From positions 5,520,501 to 5,584,500 of the forward strand of contig OZ018411.1 in assembly GCA_963969595.1 (NCBI GenBank): DNA of 64,000 bases, read 5' to 3'. The DNA is from Neckera pumila (taxonomy: Eukaryota; Streptophyta; Bryopsida; Hypnales; Neckeraceae). The notes beneath the pieces are model-generated. The model did no database searches. It was not told the DNA's origin and worked only from the letters and a program-made list of their open reading frames with translations. Position numbers and translations under genes: made by a program. The stretch's first letter is position 1. Every line of letters begins with the position of its first letter. This document shows, piece by piece, positions 9,822-21,809 of this stretch.

Positions 9822-11100
9822 TGTCTACGTAGGTGTCCAAAATTTTGCATTGTTTGAGACATGCAAAAAAACATCAGATTAGACGTCGAACAATAATGTG
9901 TTTTTGACCAGACATCTAAAAAAGACATGGGTCAATGGAGTCCTCAAAGGTCACCATGTGATTGCCACCTCAGCACCATGGGGACGCGGGTAGCCTCATA
10001 GGAATTTTTTCATCCACTTTTGTCCATGACGTGGCATCTGAAGTGGCACGTGACACAGAGGCAAAAAAGGTGATGCGGCATGCTACGTATGCATAGTTTT
10101 TTGCTATCAATGAGTTTTAATATTGTCTTTGAAGACATCAATTTAGATGTCTAAACATTTTCTAAGGCGTCAACTCAAATGTCTAGACATTTTTATAGAC
10201 ATATTTTGAGATGTCACCTTAGACGTCATGATGTCTAATGATATCTGTGTAGACATCTACACTTCATCATGAATACCTTTGGCAATGTTTAGTATGATTT
10301 AGAAAAACAAAATGATGTCACATTGCAAAATGATGACAATGTTGGTGTCCTTTTCCATGCCTAGGTTCTTGTCATGGAATGCACTATTTGGCATGATGTT
10401 AATATGAAGAGTCTCATTTGTCCTACATGACGTCCACATGCATTTCATGTTGTCCAAAACAACATGTCATACACATTATACCATATATCGTACACCATAC
10501 ACAATACGCCTTATTTAAAATACCATATTTAGCACTATGTCACATAGCTTCAAAAGCCACTTGGTATGAGTATATAGAAGGGAGAAGACGGGCTCTTTAT
10601 ACAAGTGGGGTGATAGTGGGAAAGACAAACCATATGGAACATGTAAAATGCTGGAATAATATTTTTGTGGGACAACACACACACGTCCAACAGAACGTTA
10701 GGAGGATAGAGTGGGTTGTCTACCTTTATGTCTCTCCAAGGAGTATCAAAGACTTTATAGACATACTAGGAGACAATGTTGTATTGGAGGATGAAGCTTA
10801 GCACTTATTGGTCCGACATAATTTAGTGGGCCAGCACAAAGATGTTAGGGAAGACATTTGCAAAATACAATAGGTTGTCCACCTGTATGTAACTTGAGGC
10901 GTACCAATGTCTGCCAAACAATAACAAAGGGGGTCCCCAATCCTCAGGTCTATAGACATCTCCATAAACAATTTGCTAACTCTGACTAGGTCTCCAAACA
11001 CATCATCACGTCCCATGAAACATATTGGTAGACATCTCACTGTTTTACATGACGTCTTCAACAATGTCTCCACGTCTCCATAGACATCTCCAAAATAAGC
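9822..11100. repeat. Region dense in TAGACATC/GATGTCTA motifs, probable unclassified transposon
   Basis: The octamer TAGACATC and close variants (AGACGTC, GATGTC, TGTCTA) recur in both orientations at about 9,822-9,935, 10,125-10,265 and 10,730-11,090. Between these clusters is a 127-codon ORF (10,418-10,801) that I do not recognise. Clustered short motifs at both sides of an interior resemble the subterminal transposase-binding arrays of large DNA transposons. I could not fix the termini. Confidence 0.4.
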
Positions 11101-11965
11101 ATAGAATATGTATAGTGTAGCTGTCCTATGCTAGCATGGCATGCCACATTAGCATTTTTCAAAGCTAAATCAGCCACTTCCACGTGGCATGCCAAGTCAT
11201 CATTTCTGGCCAAAGATTGCTCGGTCCCCTTTTTTTACCTTGAACAAACGCTTTATTCATAATTATAGTAATTTTTAGAGAATTATTCACAATAAAAATG
11301 GGTCAACAAAGTTGATGTGGCACTCAATGTTTTGTTTGACATTCTTGAGGACATCAACATGTCATCAAACTACCAAAATCAGGGATAACACCAATTTGTT
11401 TTTATTGAAATTTGTTGCTATCATTTGCAACATCCTAAGAAATCTATCTTAAATTGCAGTCCATCTCTTAGACACCATATGTTTTGCTTTGGACATTGCA
11501 TGTTATGGATCCAACATAAAAAAAAATTGTTTTTGATATAGTGGCCCAAGCCAAGCAATACATTAGAAGAATTCTGGGGCCTCTGGAGGGCTGCTTTAGA
11601 GTGACCATCCAGTCTATTAAATTGCAGGTAGGTTTCCTACAAAAATTGTCAAAAGTGCATAGTTAAATGATGTCAATTTCATGAAACTAGTCAGTAAGAG
11701 TAGGCCTGCTGCCAACTTCCACAATAAAAAAAGCCAATACAGGGTGACCGTCGTTTGTTCTTGATTCACTATTGGAATAAACTCCATTTTTCAAAAAATA
11801 AAAAGGCCAATATTAAACAAGTTTTTTAATTAAAAATTAAAAATGATATAATCCAGTGAAGCCAATTATCCAATTCAATTCAATCCATTTAAATCAGTTT
11901 AAGTGGCTTTTGAATTTGTGTGTTTAGAGATGAAAATAGGAACCTCTTTATACAAGTGAGGTTGG

Positions 11966-12522
11966 AGTAGGGCAAGCAATGCATGTGGGATATGTAAATC
12001 ATGATGAATAGGAGCTCCACCGCTCATAGTTATGTGAGAAAAAGAAATTGTATTAAAAGCAGAATTTTGAGCCTCATTTAGGCATAATAAAACAACTTTT
12101 TGAAACAACTTTGGACTAACAAAAGCTAAATAAACAAGCTCAATTTCATAACCAAAAATCCTTTTGTGATTTCAAGTCTCTAATCAAAAGTTATGGACAA
12201 AATTCAGATCGGATGTTTGAAGGAACATTTTTTAGACATTTTCTTTGACATTTTCAAACATTCGATCTAAATTTTGTCCATAACTTTTGATTAGAGACTT
12301 GAAATCACAAAAGGATTTTTGGTTATGAAACTGAGCTTGTTGATCCAACTTTTATTGGTCTAAAGTTTTTCACAAAAGTTGTTTTACTATGCCTAAATGA
12401 GGCCCAAAATTATGCTTTTAATACAATTTCTTTTTTTCACTTAACTTTGAGAAGTGGAGCTCCTACTCAATCCAATATACATATACTATATGCATTGTTC
12501 TATCTATCACTACCTCCACTTC
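11966..12522. repeat. Large foldback (inverted repeat with arms of about 265 bp)
   Basis: The left arm (about 11,966-12,230) pairs with the right arm (about 12,248-12,522) across a short loop around 12,231-12,247. The best-paired core is about 100 bp on each side, including TCCATAACTTTTGATTAGAG and its complement; outer parts are more diverged. A related, more decayed hairpin lies at about 20,995-21,345. Confidence 0.6.
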
Positions 12523-12677
12523 TATTAAGATCTTCTCCTCTTATCTTGAAACACTTCAATTGTCCACAAAATAAGTCTTTCACATTGGCATAAAAAAATT
12601 CTTGATGGTAAGCCACTCGACTATTTTTGGACGTTTGTATTTTTTTTCTACAATTTGGATTGAAAGAAAGATGCATC

Positions 12678-12760
12678 TAAGTAGAAAGTGTTTAATAGTC
12701 AAGGTTATGGTGCTTTAATACATCTTAACCCTGATTATTAAACACTTTTTACTTGGATTT
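12678..12760. repeat. Hairpin with arms of about 28 bp
   Basis: AAGTAGAAAGTGTTTAATA near 12,679 pairs with TATTAAACACTTTTTACTT near 12,742, and GGTTA/TAACC extends the stem around a loop of about 18 bases. No ORF or recognisable RNA gene. It may be the remnant of a small foldback MITE. Confidence 0.4.
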
Positions 12761-13284
12761 TCAGCCAATAACAAGCATCTGACATCAGGATTGAAGGTGA
12801 ATGGGAATAGCGGAAAAAAAATTAGTTAAACCCCAAAAAACATTGTTTATAGGGTCCTCGAAGGGCTGTGGAGCGGCCCTCTAGAGGCCCCAGATTTTCT
12901 CTAATGCAAACGCGATCCTGATGCTAGCTTGAAACTCCCGCTTTCAAGAAAGGAGGCAACAAGTTCAATTGGACCTCTTGTGCACTGTTTGAATGGTGCA
13001 ACCATAGGACACTCATGCGCAAAGAGAGAACAATTTTGAATATCAAATTCCTGAGTACTCCAAAACACTTGGACTCAAGCTGTGTGTTCGGTACGTATAC
13101 ATAGTCAATTGAATAGATGGTTAGGGTTTAAAGAGTTCATGTTTGCAAAATGCCAGGCCAATTGATTGCTTCTAACTTGCTTCTAAACATGCCGCAATCA
13201 GCACTTAGAGAATAATATCCCTACACTAATCATGTATTTTCAAGCATCTTGAAGCAAGCCTATGGACATATGCTGATTGCGCCG

Positions 13285-13672
13285 GGATGATTGTAAGAAA
13301 CACTTATCCTATTTCTCATCATATGTTCAATGTGGAAGTTGTTTTGTGCCATAAGTATTGCAAAAATGATTGAATGAATATGAAATTCTGAAGCAAGATT
13401 CCTATAGTAATAGAAAATGTACTTGAATTCCTTCAGTTTTTTCAAAATTAATTCGAGAGGTGATATTTAATTTTAAATATATGTCACACATATGGTTTTG
13501 GTGTTTTTTAGTACTATCGAGTACCTTTTTTGAAGAATTACGGTGTCAAACTTGGTAGGCTAGCACTTCTAATAGAAATACACCTTCTCTGTAGAGAGAT
13601 TTCTAAAAACTTATTCCAAGTATGTTTTGCACTGGCCTAAAGTGTGCTATATTCAAAATATAATTTATGTTG
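13285..13672 (-). repeat. Dispersed repeat R2, copy 2
   Basis: Reverse-complement match to 3,280-3,655. Neither copy keeps a common ORF. Sequence on both sides of this copy (12,907-13,284 and 13,673-13,940) shows nothing else I recognise. Confidence 0.5.
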
Positions 13673-13944
13673 CAATCACTCGCCTGTAGTTGCAATGACA
13701 TCTTGAAATTGTCATCCTCTTTCACCTTCAAAAAATCCTGGCACAAACCACCCTTGTGCTCACCTAGAAAACAACACCAACTCACAAGCATTCAACGCTC
13801 TCATATGTACCACTGAATTTGGGATGGCTTCGCGGAGAGCAAGAATTTAATGCAGCAGCGCACCAAATCCTAGACATCACTTGGCACTGTAGATCAATAG
13901 TGAAGCCCTATGTGCCCTCCCACGAAAGGTCTAAATTTGGAGGG

Positions 13945-14060
13945 AGCAGGGCGCAGTGGCTCACGCGTCTGATAATCTAGCGATAAATTGCCAGAAAAAA
14001 AAACCTTGCCAGACAGTGGTCTTGCAACCGATCCAATCATGCTTTGGTCCCAAAATTCCT
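13945..14060 (+). repeat. Possible SINE head with tRNA-like A box
   Basis: GGGCGCAGTGGCTCACGCG near 13,949 fits the A-box region of a tRNA-derived SINE. A weak B-box-like stretch (CAACCGATCC) follows near 14,026. No second copy was seen in the window and no tail is evident. Weak call. Confidence 0.25.
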
Positions 14061-16075
14061 CGAAAAGTGGATTTTTTATTCACGCGTTGGTCCCACTCTA
14101 TTGTACAACAGTGATATTTATCATAGCCACTCAACAGCATCACCTTGGAATATTCTAAATCCCTTGTACATTTTTTGGGGGACAGTACAACTATGCTCCA
14201 AACTCATTTTGGAACTTTATCAATTTAGAGAGGCCAAATTTGAGGCGTGGCGCTCAGAAATTAAGCATATTTAGCATTAGAGACTGCTACGAGGTTTTTG
14301 GTTTTTTTTAGAAAATGATTTTATTGGAGAATGTGTAGGGAAATTTGGTGCTTTATTGTTTTAGATCTATCCCTTCTCTTTGGGGAGAGGTTTGAAAGCT
14401 TTACTACAATGTTGACTAAATTCGCAACCAAATATAATCGATTGAAGAACCTAAACTTTTGCTTGTGGCAACATGGATCTTGGTGAACTTGTACAAAGAT
14501 TATAGATATTGACATAAAGGTCGATTGAAGGATCTGTTGCCTTGTTATGATGGCCTCTTGTACCAATATATAGAAATCTTGCAACAATTGGACATATCCT
14601 TGTTCAAGCTCTTTGTGATAGCATATGCCATAGACATTGTATTCCACCCCCCAAAGACATCAATTACATCATTTTGATGATGAAGGCACATGTAGGGAAG
14701 TACATCAAGGACAAATAGCTTATACCATTCTTCAAGATGAATATTGATGACCAAGGCTTTTAATTTTGGCGATGGTTCATTAGATCTCTTAAAACCAATG
14801 TTTCTATTTTGGACTGTAGCAGTCACCATGCAAGGAATACAAGGTGGTCCCTCCAGAATGAACCACAATACTAGAGTTTGGCACTTAAACTCCCCCCCCC
14901 CAAAAAAAAACCTAATTAAAACTATCACCACTCTTCACCACACTAGCTTCATCCCTCCAAAAATTGACCTCTATTGTGAGGCCAACAAAGAGGATACAAG
15001 TCCCGAAAAAAAGCCTTATTGATGACCATTCTATTTGGATTCCCACATTCATGTGAGTTAAGTTTTGGAATTTCCACCACTAAGGCCTTTCAAGCTTCAA
15101 TCAAAGCATCAAAATCTTCAATCAACGTCACTAGGGGCACAAAGAGCAACAAAGCCCTAATACCAATTTCATTGAAAATAGTATGAATCACTATTATTGC
15201 ACCTCCAAATTCAAATAATACCAAAATTAGTGGAAATTAGTACTATCATTAGACTAGCATCTCTTGAATATCTGGCCACACTACCCATATAATAGATTGT
15301 AGCCCACTTTCACACATTCAACGTATGTCATACTAGAAAAGTTTGAAACGTAAGGCAATCAACATGCAAGGATGGGCAACATCAACTCCACCCTGCAAGT
15401 AACTTCACCCTGTAAGGATGGGCTAATCACCATGGAAATCATCCTTTTCAGAACCATGTGAATCATATATTTAAAATGAGAATAAACAACTTATTGGAGA
15501 CCAAACTACTGTGCACAATTTTTTTGAAGATGGATATATGCACTTCTGTCAGGATTTATTGTCATCCATTGAAACACTCCTGTCTGCAGCGTCCTTACGA
15601 GGTTAAGAAGTTGGGGTGATTGCAAATTACATGGGCGCATGGGCCTTACTTGAAAAGGGTAGATTTAGAAACAGTTCATTTGTTAATAGTCTAAGTTGAT
15701 CGTATGTTCCCTGGAAAGACTAGCCATCGACCTTTGATTTCAAGCCTCACTACCAGTAAGGCTTATGAACGAAACACTAGGGTTTAACAAAGTCTGCAAT
15801 TTCAAAACTGGATCAGATCTTCGCAGATGTAAACGAAAACGAACCACAAACGGCTCAGTGCAAAAGAATAAGACTCTTGTCAAGTGTTGAAGCAAGCAGA
15901 AGTTGGTGACTGTCTGAAAAGCTTAACTTAGATCGATCATCGAGCGTCAAACCCCCTTCCGCTGCGAGGGGACAACTGCTTCTGTAGCCAGGACCAAAAA
16001 AGCAAACTGCTTCCGTATGTGCATTTGATAACTGGAGAACACGATAAGATCATATGTCAACGAGTGGCGCGTCTG
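14061..16075. other. No gene recognised
   Basis: Open frames of 60-130 codons occur on both strands (for example 14,545-14,931 minus), but none shows a conserved motif. A C-run followed by an A-run lies at 14,890-14,909. The last few hundred bases before 16,076 are probably the 3' UTR of the zinc-finger gene, which ends there. Confidence 0.4.
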
Positions 16076-17481
16076 TCAGTTTCCAAGTCGCAGTTGTGCA
16101 ATGGGTGCAGCCAGGTTTCGGACTTGTGAACGAGTCAAGAAGCCACATTTCTCAGACTCCATGTGTGCAATCAAACCAGACAACCCTGCACATCCGAAAC
16201 CAAAAACCATTCAATACAGGTAGATAAGGCATCAAGAGATAATAATAAGAAGTCCTACTTCCCATTTTTTTATTTTTTTTCTTGAACCTACTTCCCAGCT
16301 TCTCCATTCCAGGTCCTGCCACCAGTGCACTTTAGAGACGGCCTGCCAAACTTCATAATACAGAACAATTTCACAATCCAGAGGCTCCGCATCTTACAAG
16401 TAGCAGTGTAGCCACAATTTTTGCATCGGAATTCTTTGCTGAAATGAGTGCCAGAGTTCAAGTGCTGATTCAAGCTGACAAGACTGCCGAACTCTCTTTG
16501 GCAAAAGTAGCATTCGTAGGCATATCCATTGTATGCTGCTTCACTGGCCTTTATGAGTGACCCAGGACTGCGAAATTTACAGTTGGAAATCAGCCAGATA
16601 TTCAGAGTACAAAGCTCTCTGATTTGCAGCAAGAGAAAATACTGAATCCGACTTCCTTGCCAAAGATAAATGTAACCGTCAATGTCTTCGGTGTGTCTTA
16701 CCTTGCTTGGGTGTTCGAATAGCCGAGGCGAGGCACTGTGAGAAGATTCGGGTTGCCAGATCTCACTTCCCAATCCTGAACTTTCTGAACTATCTCCGGA
16801 TGTGTGAGGCCGAAACACTTACCCTGCTCCGCCTGAACAAGAAAGAGAAACACTGCCGTCAACGGGGGACGAGCAAGAAAGTCTGAAATCGTATTGATTA
16901 TATAAGTTAATTGGAAGAAAATCTGGTTAGGAAGTACACATGCGGAAAAGCTGAAAGGGAGCACATTGCAACACAAGCACTTGTCGTCGGAAGTCAGAGT
17001 TAATGCGCTTCGTAACCACCTCGTTTGCATTTCTTCGTTTCTTCTGTTGCTCAATCCATGCGGGCAAGACAACAACCATGTAAGACCCGAAGTACATTGC
17101 CCGAAGACATTGTACGGTCGCCGCATTCAGAAATACGAACAAACTAGCAAAAGAAGCAATGGAGACCCACAAGATGATGTGATGTCTTACGTGTTTCGCC
17201 ATGGCTGAAGCAGAAGGGAAGCCGAGATCACACCGGGGGCACTTGATGTCTCTAGGTTGGTGTATCTCTTGATGTCCTCGCAACGCAGCTGGTGACTGAA
17301 AGTCACGTTCGCAGATCCCGCAGTAGTTATGGTACTGCGAATCGAGATAGTGCTGCCGTAAACCATTATGGGTGCGGAATATTCGCTCGCAAGAGTTACA
17401 GACAGGATGGTTCTCCTCTGTGTGCTCTTCCAACTCGTACTCGGAATAGGTCCAATAGTTACACACCTCGCACGAATACAT
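16076..17481 (-). CDS. C2H2 zinc-finger protein, four exons, about 233 aa
   Basis: A probable nuclear nucleic-acid-binding protein; its target is unknown. Exons in coding order are 17,191-17,481, 16,702-16,832, 16,398-16,567 and 16,076-16,185. All introns are GT-AG (358, 134 and 212 bp) and phases match, giving 702 nt. Finger signatures: CEVCNYWTYSEYELEEH near the N-terminus; CNSC...H.....H at about residues 28-50; CGICERDFQSPAALRGHQEIH at about 54-74; CPRC...H.....C at 81-103 (the last ligand comes from exon 2); CYFCQREFGSLVSLNQHLNSGTH in exon 3; and CKNCGY...H.....C ending in exon 4. Two fingers are therefore of C2HC type. The order and spacing, with LSGLIAHMESEKCG near the end, resemble multi-finger proteins common in fungi more than typical plant QALGGH proteins. 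The ATG gives the longest consistent frame. A tandem duplication lies in its upstream DNA. Confidence 0.85.
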
Positions 17482-17579
17482 TGTTGCTCACACTGCTCCT
17501 TGCCTGCAAACTCACAAATCAGCCAACATTTAGTGCACAATACACTGCCCCGCAATCCTATACTTCTCCCCAGCTTGTA

Positions 17580-17985
17580 CACCCTCAGACTTCCCAACTC
17601 CCAACAGCGAGAGTAATCAAAACACCAAAAAAAAGAAACTTCAAGTACCTTTTCAAACGATCCATAATGCACACAATTTAATGAACAACAAACTTAAACA
17701 AAATGATCATACAAGACTCCCAAGCTACTTCTTCGTGAAGGCTTCGTAACTAAATCAGAACTCCCGACAGAAAGCTCCGCAAAGAAATAATGCACACCCT
17801 CAGGCTTTCCAAATCTCAACGGTAAGAGGAATCAACAAACACCAAAGCAAAGAAACCTTCCAGTACTTCTCGAACGATCCATAATGCACACAATTTAAAA
17901 AACAACTTCCACATGCACAAACGACCGCAAAGACTCCAAAGCCACTTCTTCCTGAAGGCTTCGCAAACCCAATCAGACCCCGATT
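17580..17985. repeat. Direct tandem duplication, period 215 bp, upstream of the zinc-finger gene
   Basis: The unit starting at 17,580 (CACCCTCAG) is repeated from 17,795. Shared blocks include AACGATCCATAATGCACACA (about 17,658 and 17,873) and CTTCTTC.TGAAGGCTTCG. The copies have diverged by substitutions and small gaps. The location is 100-500 bp 5' of the start codon, so it may be part of the leader or promoter. Confidence 0.7.
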
Positions 17986-18680
17986 TCACTCTCCTTTCTA
18001 TTTGTGAACGATACCCACATGCACCACCACATCGCCACAAAAATACATTTCACGAACCAGAAACTCTCAACCAAGTACTGCAAACGAAGGTGCAACAACG
18101 ACTTGAAAGCCACGCACACATGTACCAGTCACAAACCACATGAGAGCACTACCCTTGCCTGTCCAGCTTCCGATTCTCAATTGAACGCCACCACACACAA
18201 ACCCAACTCACCGAAGAAACGACAGTCACCCTACCTCGAAACCTCCAGCAGAGCGCCGAAATGGCCGAATTCAAAAGGGCAAGCGGAACAACCCAAGCGC
18301 AACCCTTCACAATACGTTAATATACGTTACAAGTGCCAAGGCTTAATGAGCAAGATTGGAATCGGCAACGAAATCCTCGCATTCCCAGCCAGAAACTGAA
18401 CTTTCATTTCACCAGGTGGAATTCCGAGACGAACAAGGCGACGATGAACACGACGGACTGACGGAGTCGACGAGGATGACGAAGACGTCAATGAGCCCAC
18501 GCACATGCAGGCGGAGCTTGGCGGGTGCCTTTCGTCCTCTTTTAGTCGACGATCAGTCAGTGCCACTGTTATGGGAATGAGGATGTCCGCATTCTGGGAA
18601 TGATGAACCACACAGCAAACTTCTGATTGGTCGGATATTGTTGAAAATCCGCACTTTCATCCCTGAAGGACGGGCTTAAG
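17986..18680. other. GC-richer intergenic island upstream of the zinc-finger gene
   Basis: Several open frames overlap on both strands (for example 18,327-18,611 minus and 18,356-18,580 plus), but none has a recognisable domain. The base composition resembles gene flank rather than repeat. It could be the distal promoter or leader of the zinc-finger gene, or the edge of a gene I cannot identify. Confidence 0.35.
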
Positions 18681-18689
18681 AATAAGGTG

Positions 18690-18960
18690 CGTACCCAAAA
18701 AACCGCCATTAATTGTTACTGGGCCTCATTACTATTATTAGACTGTTCAAATTTTTACATTTTCTCATTGACAAATGAAAGGAGGTTCCAACGCACTAAA
18801 GAATGCAAGTTTTGGATACTCTATGCAAAAGTTATGAAAGAAGAAAATTTGGTTCCAGAACAGAGTCTTTCACACCGGTACATAACTGATTTTGGAGATT
18901 TACACAAAGTGAAGATGGCAATTTAGGATCAAAGGCACATTTGGGGGTGCCCACGGTCTT
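18690..18960 (+). repeat. Dispersed repeat R3, copy 1
   Basis: Collinear with about 47,385-47,645 in the same orientation. Shared strings include AAAGAATGCAA, GATTTTGGAGAT.TACACA and CATTTGGGG.TGCCCAC. The 79-codon ORF here is not preserved in the other copy. Class unknown. Confidence 0.5.
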
Positions 18961-19742
18961 AGAGCAATGTCTTCTTCATTGGTTGACAGAAAGATCATTG
19001 TCAAGAAATGGACGAGCTTTGAAGATTGTGGATGAAAAAGTCATAATGATTGGTTATGAGATTTGCCCTTGTTATTTGCAGTGATTACATTCTCTAATGT
19101 CCCCTAGAAATGACTGATGGGAGTTTTTTAGCGGTGCTTTATGACCATTCAAATGATTATCAAAATTCTTTGTCTCTGATTTTTTTTATTGTTTATGAAT
19201 GAAGTTTTTGGTGTTTATTTTTTGAGAGATGAAATCACATCTTTTTTTTTAAGTTATAAGCATTTTAATTTAATTTTTTTAAATTTGGAATTGCCAAAAA
19301 ACTTTGAAACATAATTAGTGAACAAAGCTCATATCAAATACACAATGCAAATGCAAATATAAAAAACCCATAAAATTTCACCATAGGCGTATATTATAGT
19401 GCAGATTGTCATGGTGTGAATCAAAATTCTATACCATTCTATAATAAAGAAAATATTATTTTTTGGTTATAGACGCAATGTTCAAACTGCAAAAAAATAT
19501 TCAATGTTGCAATTTTTTCAGAATTTTAAATTAGAGTAAACACTCGATTGATTAAACTCCATTTCATAGTCGGGCTTTATTTAAAAAGAAAAACATTTTA
19601 TTGGCTAAAATTCCATTCAAGAGTATGTATAGAATTTTTACATTGAGGAGAGAATTTAAGGCTAATTGGCATAGGATTTGAAATGACTTGAATAGTTTAC
19701 GATATGTAAAGGGACAAATCTTCTCAAATCTTGGAAGATTAC
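18961..19742. other. AT-rich DNA, nothing recognised
   Basis: No ORF over 60 codons and no terminal repeats seen. AT content rises to the right. Confidence 0.4.
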
Positions 19743-20308
19743 CCCCTAAAGGACCGGAAGGGTGTCCAAATTTCCAAAATTGTAAAGATCTATTATAAAA
19801 TGCAACTTAGAAGAATATTTTAATGATGACTTTCAAACAATAGTTGTAAAATGCTATTTATAGATCACACGTATAAGGTTAGATCAACAAAAATACACAC
19901 CAATATTTTTCAATAAAATTTGAAGCCAAAAATTGAAAATTCCTTCTAAAATCAATTGGAGATTGAATATTTATAATTTTTTGAAGATTTTTTTCCTAAG
20001 TTCAAAATACTAAATTCTAATTATAGTGTTTTTTGAAGATTTTTATTTAATTTTTTGGTTCAAGTCATTTTTGAAGGGTCATTTTTTGAACTTGAAGAAG
20101 TTACTTTTTGAGGCTAGACCTCCCGGTACCTTTAGAATTTTAGAATATTTGCAGAGCAAAATCTTTATAATTTGAACTGTACAAATGTTAAAAAACTAAT
20201 GTAAGAATCTTCAAACAAAACCAATGGATGAAAAAATACATTTCGGTGAGTTTAGGATGTATTTCCGTACTTTCATTAATTAAATATGCACTCATGGTCC
20301 TTTAGGGG
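19743..20308. mobile_element. TTAA-flanked piggyBac-like MITE, copy 5 (short form)
   Basis: Left end CCCCTAAAGGACC after TTAC (19,739-19,742); right end GGTCCTTTAGGGG before TTAA (20,309-20,312). At 566 bp it is the shortest copy. Its interior differs from the 920-bp copies, so it is a distinct subfamily sharing only the ends. Confidence 0.55.
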
Positions 20309-20994
20309 TTAATGGTCATCTCTACAGTTAGGATATAAGGTGGACAATTTGAAGTTTCTACTCCCACTCTCTTGATTTTGATGTCAAATTGCCATCTATT
20401 TGTACAATAAACTCCATATGCATATAATCCGTTTTAACAAATTCTTGTATATTAATTTGTTTATTGTGAATTCTTGAGTGGTGTATAAATAAAATCTAGT
20501 GATGGAATTTTCATATATTTGTGGCTAACAAATTGATTGTTGTATACGTGTACTTTGGGTTAATTGATTTTATTATTCTTGGAGCTGTGAATGGTATAGA
20601 CAATTTGTAGTTTTATATCTCCATTGTATCCACAGATAGGATTTTCTTGGCGTGAATTAGAGTGTAAATCCTATGGGTGTGATTGATTTGTATGTATGGG
20701 TAGCCATTTGTTTTAAGAAATTTGTGTGTGATTCAAAACTTTATTGGTTAAAACTATCCAAATGTAGTCATATTCTTTGACAATTTGTAATGGCCAATGT
20801 GTTGAAACTAGTGATTGGTTTTTATAATTTACATTTTATTCATTATCTTTCCTATTCCATTACAAAATTTGCTATGAACAAAATCTTTTCTACCAATAAA
20901 ATTGACAATCCCATTAGAGTTGTTATTTTCTGGGAACGACACTTACTACCATTCATAATCAAGTCAAAAGTAGAAATTGTACTCAAAGCAAATA

Positions 20995-21345
20995 TTTTGG
21001 ACCTCATTTAGTTATAGTAGAATAATTTTTTTCAAAAATCTTCAAACTAAACTAAAGGATCAAAACAAGTTGAATTTCAATTCCAAGAATCCTTTTGTGA
21101 TTTTGAGCCTCCAGTGAAAAGATTTGGGCAAAATTCAAATAAGAAGTTTGAAAATGTGAGAAAAATGCCCCTTCTACCGTCTATTTGTATTTTTTCCATA
21201 GCTTTTGATTGGAGATTAGAATAAGAAATTGATTTTAGAGTTTAAATTCAACTTGAATTACCACATTTTCTTAGTTCAAAGGTTTTTGAAAAAAAATAAT
21301 TTTACTATGTTTAAATGAGGTCTGATGTTCTATTTTGAATGCTAT
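20995..21345. repeat. Decayed foldback related to the one at 11,966-12,522
   Basis: GACCTCATTTAG near 21,000 pairs with TTAAATGAGGTC near 21,322, and AATCCTTTTGTGATTTTGAG and TTTTGATTGGAG match the larger foldback. The arms are only moderately complementary. The upstream DNA (20,313-20,990) holds only one 73-codon ORF of no recognisable family. Confidence 0.45.
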
Positions 21346-21809
21346 TGTTATATTTTGTGATGAGCAGTCAAGCTCTCACCTACAAATTATCCCACATGTA
21401 TCCTTTGAAGATTGATGAAGGACAGTGGATTTGACTTTCTAAACAACCTCTCCACCCATAATTCTCACAAAATGTTAATGAAGTACCTCCAACATTTTGT
21501 CATCATAAATTCCTTTTGAAGATAGATGGTGAAATGACGGATTAATGTTTGACTAAAAAATATTAAATTTTCAACATTAGTTGAGTTTCATTTTTCTTGA
21601 TTTTAATTCCCTTTTTTTCAAAAAAATATTTCATTGGACATTCCAATGCTTAAGGTAATTATGTGGTGGTCTCTTTTCAACCATTGTTTTAAAGTTTGAC
21701 CATCAAAAAATGCTCTAAATGACTTCATTTGGGTAAGACTGTGTGGTACATCCTTCAACCAAATTTCAACAAAAGTTTAAAATTAAAATACTAGTAATCA
21801 AAATATTAT

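Larger units (their letters stand above)
11561..12906. mobile_element. CATTAG-ended element, long form, with a nested foldback
   Basis: Left end CATTAGAAGAATTCTGGGGC; right end reversed CATTAGAGAAAATCTGGGGC, continuing with CTCTRGAGGGC, giving an inverted repeat of about 31 bp. The termini resemble the four shorter CATTAG elements in the window. A long inverted repeat (11,966-12,522) occupies its middle. No target duplication is evident, and the superfamily is unresolved. Confidence 0.5.

Noticed and set aside
13945..13975. Human Alu-like sequence (GGGCGCAGTGGCTCACG), possible contamination
   Set aside because: The resemblance is limited to the A-box region shared by many pol III elements; the following sequence is not Alu and the context is continuous plant DNA.
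14321..14931. Minus-strand ORFs considered as a reverse-transcriptase relic
   Set aside because: Only a vague resemblance (a W...LDV pattern); no catalytic box and no neighbouring pol domains.
17187..17681. ORFs of 129-161 codons overlapping the zinc-finger first exon on both strands
   Set aside because: Shadow frames; only the 17,481 minus frame has zinc-finger ligands and matched splice phases.
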